Shown: positions 8,141 through 14,365 of the stretch, piece after piece
How positions within the stretch are numbered: position 1 is the stretch's first letter
Layout: every line of letters starts with the position of its first letter
Position numbers and translations under genes: made by a program
Source: Mixta intestinalis
GTDB lineage: Bacteria; Pseudomonadota; Gammaproteobacteria; Enterobacterales; Enterobacteriaceae
Length of the DNA: 64,000 bases
Direction: 5' to 3'
NCBI RefSeq assembly: GCF_009914055.1
Contig: NZ_CP028271.1
Coordinates: forward strand, 1,674,001-1,738,000
The notes under the pieces: generated by a model
Databases searched by the model: none
Seen by the model: only the letters and a program-made list of their open reading frames with translations
What the model was told of the DNA's origin: nothing

Positions 8141-9054
8141 TGTTTCAGCTCTATTCGTTTAATATGCCGCTCTCCAGCCGGCAGCGTGAATGCGACGCCC
8201 GGCGTGTCGTAACTGTCTGTTGTCCCGTCGCTGTAGCGCACTGTGATCCGAAGCGCTGCAGACGTATCGATAACAACTGACGACGCGGGCAGAGATTCAC
8301 CGAGATCGAGCGGCGGCGCTGCCAGTTCGCCAGCCGTTAGCTGCGGATAGCCAACATAGAAACCGGCATTAGCGTCCAAAGTGGCGACACGCGGCAGATC
8401 ATCGCTCGTAACCACCGCCTCCGCAGTCAGCAGGCCCAGAACGCCGCTGACGTAATTCATCGCCGCGCGCAGCAGATACACGCCGTCGCCGCAGTTTGTT
8501 ATTGCAGTGTTAGTAATGCCATCGCCAGCATATGTGATTTCACCGCCGTTGATACCGATGTTCCTGTAGTTGTTCGCTGTGTTTGTTGCGATGCGCAGAC
8601 AGAGATTTTCGCGACCGAGAATTTTATAAAATATCTGCAGCGTCAGCGGGCCAGTAGCTGTCGTGTTAAATCTCAGACGGTGATATGTGTTTCCGGATTT
8701 CTCCGTGTACTGCGTCAGCCAGCCGTCAGGCGCGCCGATCGTCATATACTCAGCCTGCAATGCACTGATAGCGTTTGACGATGCCGCGAACGGCTCACGC
8801 CTGCCGATTGCAGATCCGTTACGATATTCGAGCGGCCATTCGTTTTCTGAACACTCCACCAGCGCGCCGGTAGCGTTAAAATATCGATAGGCCGGGCCGG
8901 TAAACGTTACCCGCGAATCGAGCGCCGGTGACGTCAGATCGATCACATCAACAACCTGGCCGGCGGCACTGCTGTTGCCGATTAATACGGCGCCGGGCGT
9001 CCAGATACCGGAATTAGTGCCCCCAATGATCGGGGTGCCAGGAATGTTTATCAT
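8137..9054 (-). CDS. fibre- or decoration-like structural protein encoded before the terminase
   Basis: 305 residues from the ATG at 9054 (GGAG seven bases upstream); an in-frame start at 9102 lacks a good site. Composition is rich in Gly, Thr, Asn, Ala and aromatic residues and predicted all-beta. Segments such as YHRLRFNTTATGPLTLQIFYK and DGVYLLRAAMNYVSG resemble concanavalin-like or carbohydrate-binding jelly-roll modules of phage fibres and head decorations. The C-terminal SYDTPGVAFTLPAGERHIKR could be a second small domain. It is coupled to the 76-residue gene. Function is inferred from composition only. Confidence 0.5.
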   Translation of the reverse strand: MINIPGTPIIGGTNSGIWTPGAVLIGNSSAAGQVVDVIDLTSPALDSRVTFTGPAYRYFNATGALVECSENEWPLEYRNGSAIGRREPFAASSNAISALQAEYMTIGAPDGWLTQYTEKSGNTYHRLRFNTTATGPLTLQIFYKILGRENLCLRIATNTANNYRNIGINGGEITYAGDGITNTAITNCGDGVYLLRAAMNYVSGVLGLLTAEAVVTSDDLPRVATLDANAGFYVGYPQLTAGELAAPPLDLGESLPASSVVIDTSAALRITVRYSDGTTDSYDTPGVAFTLPAGERHIKRIELKQ

Positions 9055-9202
9055 GCTGACTCCATAACAGGAAATATGCGCCGTCTCTCCGGCTGTCCGC
9101 ACAGGCCACTGGCAGGATTAGGCCTGGGGCCGACCAATTCCTGTGCTGCGGGTGTTATTCGCCCCACCGCCCGCCGGGGTAGTCGCACCAAGAAACAGGC
9201 GT

Positions 9203-9223
9203 AAAAAAACCGCCCGGAGGCGG
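9203..9223 (-). terminator. intrinsic terminator after the 59-residue gene
   Basis: Minus-strand stem CCGCC-TCCG-GGCGG followed by seven T. It ends transcription about 20 bases after the stop of the small gene at 9244 and insulates it from the structural operon. Confidence 0.7.
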
Positions 9224-9243
9224 ATTATTAGTAAATTTGGTAT

Positions 9244-9423
9244 TTATACTTTGTTAAACGCTACTACTAACAAATCTCTCGGATTTAACCCATTGTGTGC
9301 AGCAATCACTTTCATCTGCTCCGCTAGGACATGAGCAGGGTCTTTACTATCGGATGCAAAGACCTGATATCCACAATTTTCAAAATTTCCCACTTCCCGC
9401 CAAGAAACAAACCAGTCTTGCAT
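9244..9423 (-). CDS. small orphan gene, 59 aa, own terminator
   Basis: A 59-residue reading frame found by reading the region directly: starts MQDWFVSWREVGNFENCGYQ and ends NGLNPRDLLVVAFNKV. The start has AAGGAG seven bases upstream, and an intrinsic terminator follows the stop. Codon use looks normal and the protein is acidic to neutral with one Cys and no membrane segment. A perfect inverted repeat lies just upstream. I do not recognise a family. Its compact unit (site, gene, terminator) between late genes is typical of a moron. Confidence 0.65.
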   Translation of the reverse strand: MQDWFVSWREVGNFENCGYQVFASDSKDPAHVLAEQMKVIAAHNGLNPRDLLVVAFNKV

Positions 9424-9441
9424 GACAATCTCCTTAAAAAT

Positions 9442-9458
9442 ATAAAGTTATACTTTAT
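9442..9458 (-). promoter_or_regulatory. perfect inverted repeat upstream of the 59-residue gene
   Basis: ATAAAGT-TAT-ACTTTAT, 7-bp arms, 19 bases upstream of the start codon, and containing a TATAAC that could serve as -10 on the minus strand. This is the size and position expected of an operator for a repressor that blocks this promoter. Confidence 0.45.
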
Positions 9459-9529
9459 CCCTGAGACTGTTCTTGGTGAAGCAAAATCGATCATCCTAAG
9501 GCGCTACTCGCAAATGCGCCTTGTGATGG

Positions 9530-10045
9530 TCACTGGATTAACTGAGGCTGAGTGATCGCCATAATCTGCTCATGTTCAATAGCCAGCACGCGCTTCTCTT
9601 TCTTACGCTCATTCATCAGACGGCTGCCGATGGTGCCCTTCAGCTTGGACCGTGTCTCCTTGATAGCGTAACGGTGCTGTAATTCTTCACCCATTGCATT
9701 GCGCCTGTTAAGCTGTTCTGCCATCCAGTTAAATGCAGCAATGTAACTCTCCTTTATTGCCGCTGCGGCATGACCAGTAAATCCCATAATGAGGAACATG
9801 CACCCATCTCTGGTAATGTTAAACATGGGCTGAACATCGCCATTTTTATCAATAAAATCAGTGGGCTCAAAATTGAGCCGGGCGAATTCATGCGAGCATT
9901 CCAGGCTCCTGATGGCGCGGAGTATATTTTTATGGCGCTTGCCAAAATACTCAGCCACTTTTACCGATGTGGTAATAATGCCGCGATCGGATGGCATTAC
10001 CATTTGTCGGAAGTCGAAGGCTGGAAGCACTGACAAATTCTTCAT
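9530..10045 (-). CDS. Rha family phage regulatory protein
   Basis: 171 residues from the ATG at 10045 (AAGGAA upstream). It carries the Rha/pRha signature: VAEYFGKRHKNILRAIRSLE, FNITRDGCMFLIMGFTGHAAA and KESYIAAFNWMAEQL, then a Lys/Arg-rich C-terminus. Rha proteins were named for interfering with phage growth in hosts lacking IHF and are taken to be DNA-binding regulators. Here it sits between the lysis genes and the structural genes. A 7-bp stem (AAGGCGC...GCGCCTT, 9498-9522) follows the stop and may be a weak terminator. Confidence 0.85.
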   Translation of the reverse strand: MKNLSVLPAFDFRQMVMPSDRGIITTSVKVAEYFGKRHKNILRAIRSLECSHEFARLNFEPTDFIDKNGDVQPMFNITRDGCMFLIMGFTGHAAAAIKESYIAAFNWMAEQLNRRNAMGEELQHRYAIKETRSKLKGTIGSRLMNERKKEKRVLAIEHEQIMAITQPQLIQ

Positions 10046-10202
10046 AGCGTTTTCCTTACTTTGAGATGAACCTTTGCCGCACAGGAAATCAGCCCGTCGA
10101 GGCTCGCCAGCACTAACTGACTTCCTCAAAGGCTCATTTCAAAGGGTTTGGTTCGACGTGGGCGTGGGGATGCGCATGCGGTGCGCGGTGAAATTCGGAT
10201 AC

Positions 10203-10230
10203 AAAAAAGCCCCGACAGGCGTCGAGGCTT
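10203..10230 (-). terminator. intrinsic terminator downstream of the lysis genes
   Basis: Minus-strand hairpin AGCCTCGAC-GCCT-GTCGGGGCT, one mismatch, followed by six T. It lies about 110 bases after the Rz stop. Late transcription must pass it, as expected if the late operon is antiterminated. Confidence 0.65.
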
Positions 10231-10341
10231 TGGAATTTTTCTCTTTCTCAGAGACGTGTATTAAAGAGCTATTTTTGGCTAACTACAACTACTACACACT
10301 ATAACACGTTTTATACACTTTCTGGTCCAAATAATCCACTT

Positions 10342-10797
10342 TTAATTTTTCAGGCACTGCTCCCTGATGTACTGCTGCAAACCTGCTATTTGCACTGCTG
10401 CTGTTTCGATCCGCTCTCTGAGAGTGAAATAATCCCGTTCAGCGGCGTCAGTAGGTCTGGCGCTGGCTGCATCATCCATGCCGGTGGCGGTGGCGGTGGC
10501 AGGCACTGCCGAACATGTTGCCGCGACACGCAGCCGCTTACGGCCAGCGGCAACATCGTTACGCAGGCGCTCAATAGTATTTTTCGCATCGGCTAAATCC
10601 TGAGTATATCTGGCATCCAGTTCAGTAACGGCCCGCTGGCGGCGCTGCATATCGCTGATAGTGCTGTTCGCCTGTGCTAGTTGCTGCTCAGCAGCGTCAG
10701 CGCGCCGTGATTGCCGTTCTGCTGCGTGCCGGTAATGCAATGCCACAACCAGCGCAGCGACAACACATACGGCTGCTATTTTTTGTAACCCATTCAT
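10342..10797 (-). CDS. inner-membrane spanin subunit Rz
   Basis: 151 residues: one N-terminal membrane anchor (IAAVCVVAALVVALHY, about residues 6-21) then a long helical, coiled-coil periplasmic domain rich in Ala/Arg/Gln/Glu. This is the i-spanin layout. It pairs with the Rz1 lipoprotein encoded inside it to fuse inner and outer membranes in the last step of lysis. The start overlaps the endolysin stop by four bases. Confidence 0.88.
   Translation of the reverse strand: MNGLQKIAAVCVVAALVVALHYRHAAERQSRRADAAEQQLAQANSTISDMQRRQRAVTELDARYTQDLADAKNTIERLRNDVAAGRKRLRVAATCSAVPATATATGMDDAASARPTDAAERDYFTLRERIETAAVQIAGLQQYIREQCLKN
10386..10589 (-). CDS. outer-membrane spanin lipoprotein Rz1, nested in Rz
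   Basis: 67 residues in a different frame wholly inside Rz. It has a signal peptide and a lipobox LAVSGC (lipidated Cys near residue 20), then a proline-rich mature part with PPPPPP, the hallmark of Rz1 o-spanins. The nested arrangement matches lambda Rz/Rz1. Confidence 0.88.
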   Translation of the reverse strand: MRKILLSACVTMLPLAVSGCVSRQHVRQCLPPPPPPAWMMQPAPDLLTPLNGIISLSESGSKQQQCK

Positions 10798-11219
10798 GAC
10801 AGAAACAACGCCTTTTCCGCTGCCCTGCGTTTAACCAGCCCCGGCAGTTTGCGCCCACCAGCATTTACCCAGCGGTCAAACTCAGCCGCCGCGCCTGTAT
10901 AATCTCCAGCATTCAGTTTTTTCAGCAATGTGGATTTAACGAAATTCCCTGCGCCCAGGTTGAATACAAACGACACCAGCGCATCAAACTGATTTTGATT
11001 GAGCGGCACTGTCACGTTGCTCTCTATAGTCAGTTCCGCTACCTGACAATCCTCTGTCAGCCACAGCTCAGCCTGCCGGGGCGTGCATGTATCACCTGCG
11101 CGAACGTCGTATGTGTGGCCATAACCGATGGTGAGGATACCCGCCGGGCAGCGGTATGCCATCAGTTCGCAGCTCTCAAATTGTTTAATCAGGGCGATAC
11201 CGCGTTTACCTATTTGCAT
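10794..11219 (-). CDS. endolysin, T4-type lysozyme (GH24)
   Basis: 141 residues from the ATG at 11219, preceded by GGGAGG; it overlaps the holin gene by 14 bases. The catalytic pattern E-x8-C-x5-T is visible as FESCELMAYRCPAGILTIGYGHT split around the active-site cleft, matching the E-(D/C)-T triad of this family. The N-terminus is not hydrophobic, so this is a soluble muramidase that needs the holin, unlike SAR endolysins. A GYGHTYD segment and the C-terminal GLVKRRAAE are typical. Confidence 0.92.
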   Translation of the reverse strand: MQIGKRGIALIKQFESCELMAYRCPAGILTIGYGHTYDVRAGDTCTPRQAELWLTEDCQVAELTIESNVTVPLNQNQFDALVSFVFNLGAGNFVKSTLLKKLNAGDYTGAAAEFDRWVNAGGRKLPGLVKRRAAEKALFLS

Positions 11220-11547
11220 TGCCGCCTCCCAGCCGAACATTAATGATGTTCAAAATGATTTTTCTGAACTGCTCAACGCCGATAAAACCGATGCCGCCAC
11301 CGATGGCTACTGCCAGCGACCGGGGCAATTCCAGATATTCCAGTCCCGATGCAACAGTGAGCGTCAGCGCACCACACAGCAGACCCTCCAGAACCATTTT
11401 TTTCCAGCCGCCGCCGCCGTACGCGATGCGCAAAATTGCCATGACGATCGCCAGCAGCACCGCACCCACAGGTGTTTCGCCGCGCCACCAGCTCTGTATT
11501 AATTCCAGCCAGTCTGGCCAGGTATGCAGATCATTATGCATTTTCAT
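11206..11547 (-). CDS. lambda-family holin
   Basis: 113 residues. After a short polar N-terminus with MHNDLHTWPDW come three hydrophobic segments (about residues 27-43, 50-68 and 74-92) and a charged C-terminus, the class I holin topology. WLELIQSWWRGETPVGAVLL and AYGGGGWKKMVLEGLLCG fit the lambda-type holin family found with Rz1-containing lysis cassettes. A second in-frame ATG two codons in gives a dual-start possibility as in lambda S. Confidence 0.88.
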   Translation of the reverse strand: MKMHNDLHTWPDWLELIQSWWRGETPVGAVLLAIVMAILRIAYGGGGWKKMVLEGLLCGALTLTVASGLEYLELPRSLAVAIGGGIGFIGVEQFRKIILNIINVRLGGGNANR

Positions 11548-11611
11548 AATCTCTCACCTCGCCAGGCGCGGGTGCTGTGTAGTTGTGAAGGAACTCCGAA
11601 ACGCAGATATG

Positions 11612-11640
11612 AAAAAGGCCCGCCGAAGTGGGCCAAAAAA
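11612..11640. terminator. hairpin between hicA and holin, likely bidirectional
   Basis: Stem GGCCC/GGGCC with flanking A5 on the left and A8 on the right, so on the minus strand it is followed by T5. It would stop leftward transcription entering the lysis genes unless antiterminated, and it marks the left edge of the toxin-antitoxin island. Confidence 0.55.
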
Positions 11641-11642
11641 AA

Positions 11643-11659
11643 GTAGGTATAGCACCCAC
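11643..11659 (+). promoter_or_regulatory. HicB operator copy 1
   Basis: GTAGGTATAGCACCCAC: an imperfect copy of the site at 11684-11700, in the same orientation and 41 bp away, upstream of the -35. Two phased sites around one promoter fit cooperative autoregulation by the RHH-type HicB. Confidence 0.5.
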
Positions 11660-11665
11660 AAAATA

Positions 11666-11694
11666 TTGACACCACCCCATAAAGTAGGTATTAT
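11666..11694 (+). promoter_or_regulatory. hicAB promoter
   Basis: TTGACA at 11666-11671, a 17-bp spacer, and TATTAT at 11689-11694: a near-consensus sigma-70 promoter about 30 bases before the hicA start. Confidence 0.75.
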
Positions 11695-11700
11695 ACCCAC
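11684..11700 (+). promoter_or_regulatory. HicB operator copy 2
   Basis: GTAGGTATTATACCCAC, a near-perfect palindrome (GTRGGTAT-T-ATACCYAC) that covers the -10 box, so a bound repressor would block RNA polymerase. Confidence 0.6.
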
Positions 11701-11722
11701 ATGTTAACGAGATGGAGGGTCG

Positions 11723-11911
11723 ATGAGCAGTGCGGAACTAATAAAACAATTACTGGCTGATGGATGGGTTAAACAGCGTCAAACGGGTAGTCACGTAACG
11801 CTAAGTAAACCAGGGGTAGTGAAAATAATAACAGTACCCCATCCCCGCAAAGATGCTTCAAAGGGGATTATCCGGCAGGCCCAAGAGATTTCGGGTCTCA
11901 AATTGTTGTAA
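11723..11911 (+). CDS. hicA: HicA toxin (mRNA interferase)
   Basis: 62 residues with the double-stranded-RNA-binding-like HicA fold: LIKQLLADGWVKQRQTGSHV, where the GSH histidine is the catalytic residue of the family, then HPRKDASKGIIRQA. HicA cleaves mRNA and is neutralised by HicB. A GGAGGG site precedes the ATG. The promoter and two operators lie directly upstream, and hicB follows after 63 bases. Confidence 0.9.
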   Translation: MSSAELIKQLLADGWVKQRQTGSHVTLSKPGVVKIITVPHPRKDASKGIIRQAQEISGLKLL

Positions 11912-11974
11912 CAGGGTGCGGCGCAAGCCGCCCCCTTCCGCACATTCATCGCCGCTAACCTGTGAGGTATATAT

Positions 11975-12385
11975 ATGATTTATCCACTCTTTATCTTTAA
12001 AACTGAAAGCGGCACATACGATGGCTATTTTCCTGACGTGGAAGGATGCTTCTTTGCCGGAGACTCTTTCGAGGATGCCATTCGTGATGCTGAAAAGGCT
12101 TTCGCCACTCACATGGAGGTCTTGACAGAGCAAGGCGGGCATGTGCCCGCGCCGCGTGATCCGGCCGATTATCTGGGTGACAAACGTCTTACCCAGGATG
12201 ACGGCTTTCTTGCACTGGTAGAAATTGATCCGACCAAATACGAGACAAAGGCGATTAAGTTCAATCTGACAATGCCCGGCAATCTACTCAATGCGATTGA
12301 CCGATATATAGAGCAGAACGGACATTATAAAAACAGGTCAGCTTTTCTCTCTGATTTAGCAAGAAAGGAGATAGCACGCAGATAA
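11975..12385 (+). CDS. hicB: HicB antitoxin with ribbon-helix-helix domain
   Basis: 136 residues. The N-terminal partial RNase-H-like domain (YDGYFPDVEGCFFAGDSFEDA) binds the toxin. The C-terminus (IKFNLTMPGNLLNAIDRYIE) is an Arc/MetJ-type ribbon-helix-helix that should bind the two palindromic operators upstream of hicA. It ends just before a strong terminator. It is a different subclass from the second HicB at 12476-12883, which has an XRE-type domain. Confidence 0.9.
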   Translation: MIYPLFIFKTESGTYDGYFPDVEGCFFAGDSFEDAIRDAEKAFATHMEVLTEQGGHVPAPRDPADYLGDKRLTQDDGFLALVEIDPTKYETKAIKFNLTMPGNLLNAIDRYIEQNGHYKNRSAFLSDLARKEIARR

Positions 12386-12390
12386 TAATC

Positions 12391-12417
12391 AAGGCCGCCA
12401 ATGTGCGGCCTTTTTTT
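12391..12417 (+). terminator. intrinsic terminator of hicAB
   Basis: GGCCGC-loop-GCGGCC followed by T7, six bases after the hicB stop. It should cut most rightward transcription before the solitary CRISPR repeat that starts nine bases later. Confidence 0.85.
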
Positions 12418-12425
12418 GGCACCCC

Positions 12426-12454
12426 GTGTTCCCCGCGCCAGCGGGGATAAACCG
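12426..12454 (+). CRISPR. solitary type I-E CRISPR repeat unit (candidate RNA anti-CRISPR)
   Basis: A single 29-base unit that, as far as I can recall, is identical to the type I-E repeat of Salmonella and relatives: it starts GTGTTCCCCGCG, holds the CCCCGC/GCGGGG stem, and ends in the 5' handle ATAAACCG. There is no second copy within the window, no leader and no cas gene. It lies between two convergent hicAB operons inside a prophage. Solitary repeat units in phages are known to act as RNA decoys that tie up Cas proteins. No dedicated promoter is visible. Confidence 0.85.
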
Positions 12455-12475
12455 CACAGGGGAATGCTTATTCTG

Positions 12476-12883
12476 TCAGGCAGCAACTAATTCAAGCCGT
12501 TTACCCAAGGCCGCCAGTGCTTTTTGGATGGTATCGATTTTCGTTGAGTGATGCAGATCGAAAATCCGTGTTACCTCTTGCTTTTTAACGCCCATACGCG
12601 CCGCCAGCTCAACCTGAGTTAAGCCGGAAGCAATGAACGCATTAAGCAGCAGGACTTTTGATGCCACGCTGGCGGGAACTTCTACAAAATCACCAGTAAT
12701 CGCCCCCGGCAGTGGTACGGCCTGATTATCCTCAAAATAGAAATCAAATGAGGTAATCAGCGCATCCAGCCCCATAGCCAGCGCTTCTTCTCGCGTATCG
12801 CCCTGCGTAAGCGCTTCCGGTATATCGGGGAACGAAACCACATAACCGCCGTCGCACGGCTCAAGATTTATAGGGTATCGCAT
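12476..12883 (-). CDS. hicB: HicB antitoxin with XRE-type helix-turn-helix
   Basis: 135 residues closely resembling E. coli HicB: N-terminal MRYPINLEPCDGGYVVSFPD and ALTQGDTREEAL (toxin-binding domain), then a C-terminal HTH, LTQVELAARMGVKKQEVTRI. It represses its own operon. It is encoded 48 bases after the cognate hicA on the minus strand, with a stable hairpin in that gap. It ends 21 bases from the solitary CRISPR repeat. Confidence 0.92.
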   Translation of the reverse strand: MRYPINLEPCDGGYVVSFPDIPEALTQGDTREEALAMGLDALITSFDFYFEDNQAVPLPGAITGDFVEVPASVASKVLLLNAFIASGLTQVELAARMGVKKQEVTRIFDLHHSTKIDTIQKALAALGKRLELVAA

Positions 12884-12908
12884 AATTTGTTAGTGAAACT
12901 CCGCGAGA

Positions 12909-12930
12909 ACCAGCCCTTCGGGGCTGGTTT
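12909..12930 (-). promoter_or_regulatory. intercistronic hairpin between hicA and hicB
   Basis: A perfect 9-bp stem, AACCAGCCC-TTCG-GGGCTGGTT, with a UUCG-type tetraloop on the plus strand (CGAA on the minus). On the minus transcript no T-run follows, so it is not a normal terminator. It may stabilise or partly stop the message between toxin and antitoxin. Confidence 0.5.
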
Positions 12931-12931
12931 G

Positions 12932-13108
12932 TTAATTCAGGCCAAGTTGCTTGAGTATGGCCTTTCGCAGTGGTTCTTTTAACTCAGCTCCAGGATGTCT
13001 TGGCATTACGCTTCGTTTCCCGTTGTGTCTCAGTTTCAGATGGTTTGTACCGTTTGAAACTTCGACTCCCTGAGATTCAAGCCACCGCCTGAACTCGCTT
13101 TGCTTCAC
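12932..13108 (-). CDS. hicA: HicA toxin, second family, GTG start
   Basis: 58 residues read directly from the sequence: KQSEFRRWLESQGVEVSNG, then TNHLKLRH with the catalytic His, and SVMPRHPGAELKEPLRKAIL. It is nearly the same as E. coli HicA in length and motif spacing. The start is GTG at 13108 behind AGGAGGAG, a strong site that decides the call. It is paired with the hicB at 12476-12883. Confidence 0.9.
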   Translation of the reverse strand: MKQSEFRRWLESQGVEVSNGTNHLKLRHNGKRSVMPRHPGAELKEPLRKAILKQLGLN

Positions 13109-13137
13109 AACTCCTCCTGTCTGTTGAACATGTGATT

Positions 13138-13166
13138 ATAGTAAACATTAATGTTTACTCAGTCAA
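13138..13166 (-). promoter_or_regulatory. promoter of the minus-strand hicAB pair
   Basis: Minus strand TTGACT (13166-13161), a 17-bp spacer and TACTAT (13143-13138), about 30 bases before the hicA start. Confidence 0.65.
13141..13158 (-). promoter_or_regulatory. perfect 18-bp palindromic operator for HicB
   Basis: GTAAACATTAATGTTTAC fills the spacer of the promoter. A third half-site, GTTTAC, lies at 13174-13179. This is the expected operator for the XRE-type HicB. Confidence 0.65.
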
Positions 13167-13214
13167 CCTTTTTGTTTACCTTAGCAGGAGGGGAATTTAG
13201 GGCCATAAACGACA

Positions 13215-13240
13215 AAACCCGCTCAATAGCGGGTTTTTTA
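13215..13240. terminator. terminator between DUF1133 gene and hicA
   Basis: AAACCCGC-TCAATA-GCGGGTTT stem with T6 on the plus strand and T4 on the minus strand. It closes the nin-region transcript on the minus strand and marks the right edge of the cargo island. Confidence 0.7.
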
Positions 13241-13296
13241 GGTGTTCATGTTTTGCCTATCGCCTCGCGGCACAGCTTTGCGAAGCATACAGCAAT

Positions 13297-13872
13297 TCAA
13301 TCAGTTTTTGCGCAAACATGCAAGCAAAACTTGCCGCTATCTGTGTCGAATGCGTCACACAATGGCCGGTAAAGCATCGATTCGGCCATTTTTAGCCATA
13401 CGTCAATGCGCGTTTCGCAGGTGCGTAAACACCATTCGGGATGCCCTTCGTTTAATTCATAGGCCAGAGCCTTTTTGCTCTTGCCGCGTCCATCGTAACG
13501 CTGATGTAGTAGCCTGATCAGCTGCGGATGATCCCGCAGCACTTCACAAATGACACGCTCGATCTTAAGAGCCTCAGTATCTGTGCAGTGCGCCAGATGA
13601 CTTTTTTTATTACTCTCCAGCATCTCCCGTAAAAATGCCTCCAGCTCCGGTTTACTGATACCCGCTTTTTTCATCCGACGCAGCGCTTCATTAATAGCGG
13701 TTTTCGTGAGTTTTTTAGTAGTCAGCAACTGGTTAAACATGTTCCCTGCCTGCCCGCTGCCGATATATGACCACCTTCCCCACATGCGCAGCTTGCCCTG
13801 CACCCACACGCTTTCGAGGGTGTTTAAGTGGATCATTTCCCCGGCGCTGCCGGTCGTGGATGGATAGATCAT
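13297..13872 (-). CDS. DUF1133 family protein, putative late antiterminator
   Basis: 191 residues, starting MIYPSTTGSAGEMIHLNTLE, with the conserved RMWGRWSYIGSGQAGNMFNQ and LTKTAINEALRRMKKAGI blocks of DUF1133. The C-terminal half has a helix-turn-helix-like stretch (SKKALAYELNEGHPEWCLRT). DUF1133 genes take the place of lambda Q just upstream of lysis genes, so a role in late gene activation is inferred from position. It is the last gene of the leftward nin-region operon. Confidence 0.8.
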   Translation of the reverse strand: MIYPSTTGSAGEMIHLNTLESVWVQGKLRMWGRWSYIGSGQAGNMFNQLLTTKKLTKTAINEALRRMKKAGISKPELEAFLREMLESNKKSHLAHCTDTEALKIERVICEVLRDHPQLIRLLHQRYDGRGKSKKALAYELNEGHPEWCLRTCETRIDVWLKMAESMLYRPLCDAFDTDSGKFCLHVCAKTD

Positions 13873-14156
13873 ATTAACCCCTCTTCTTTCCAGATTTTCT
13901 GTGTGCGCAGAACGCCTTCAGCGTGCATCAGGCGCAGTTCTTCACGCGTGTACCCTGTGTTAACCCGACCATCAATGACGTCATGGCAACAGTTACAGGC
14001 AATAGCCGCCTGCCAGTCATCAGGTTTGCATCCTGTACCGCAGGTTCCGGCCATGCGGTAATGCGCCAGCACGCTCGTTTCGGGATTGAAATTACAGACG
14101 CCGGGTATCCTCACCTGGCACTCGCGACCACGAGCAGCTTTACGTAGATTTGCCAT
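13869..14156 (-). CDS. DUF1364 family protein (putative HNH-type nuclease)
   Basis: 95 residues from the ATG at 14156. The DUF1364 pattern is clear: LRKAARGRECQVRIPGVCNF, HYRMAGTCGTGCKPDDWQAA and CNCCHDVIDGRV, a set of Cys/His ligands typical of an HNH-like nuclease. These small proteins are common in the nin region of lambdoid phages, often where RusA or Rap resolvases sit. The stop overlaps the next start by four bases. Confidence 0.82.
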   Translation of the reverse strand: MANLRKAARGRECQVRIPGVCNFNPETSVLAHYRMAGTCGTGCKPDDWQAAIACNCCHDVIDGRVNTGYTREELRLMHAEGVLRTQKIWKEEGLI

Positions 14157-14158
14157 AG

Positions 14159-14365
14159 TCATTCCCATATCCGCTGCTGAAACGTGCGTGACTTGCGCGG
14201 CCGATATTTACCCTCCGGCAGCTGCGCGCGCACGATGAACAGGCGACAATCGGCACCCAGCATTTTTTCCGCACGGACTCCACGCGCTCGGTAGCGCCGT
14301 AGCAGTTCCTCCGCCTCTTCGTATGTGCATGCAGGGTGATCAAACCAGGATTTTTTCATCGCCAT
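14159..14365 (-). CDS. small nin-region protein, 68 aa
   Basis: About 68 basic residues (MAMKKSWFDHPACTYEEAEE, RRYRARGVRAEKMLGADCRL). The ATG at 14365 overlaps the DUF1367 stop; a second Met at 14359 is also possible. It ends 3 bases before the DUF1364 start. No named family recognised. Charged and without membrane segments, it is likely a small nucleic-acid-associated protein by context. Confidence 0.6.
   Translation of the reverse strand: MAMKKSWFDHPACTYEEAEELLRRYRARGVRAEKMLGADCRLFIVRAQLPEGKYRPRKSRTFQQRIWE

Noticed and set aside
9143..9334. 63-codon plus-strand frame between the structural operon and the small gene
   Set aside because: It crosses the minus-strand terminator and the small gene, has no ribosome site and a basic, low-information product.
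12426..12475. A CRISPR array
   Set aside because: Only one repeat is present; the next 21 bases lead directly into the hicB stop and no second copy or near copy was found.
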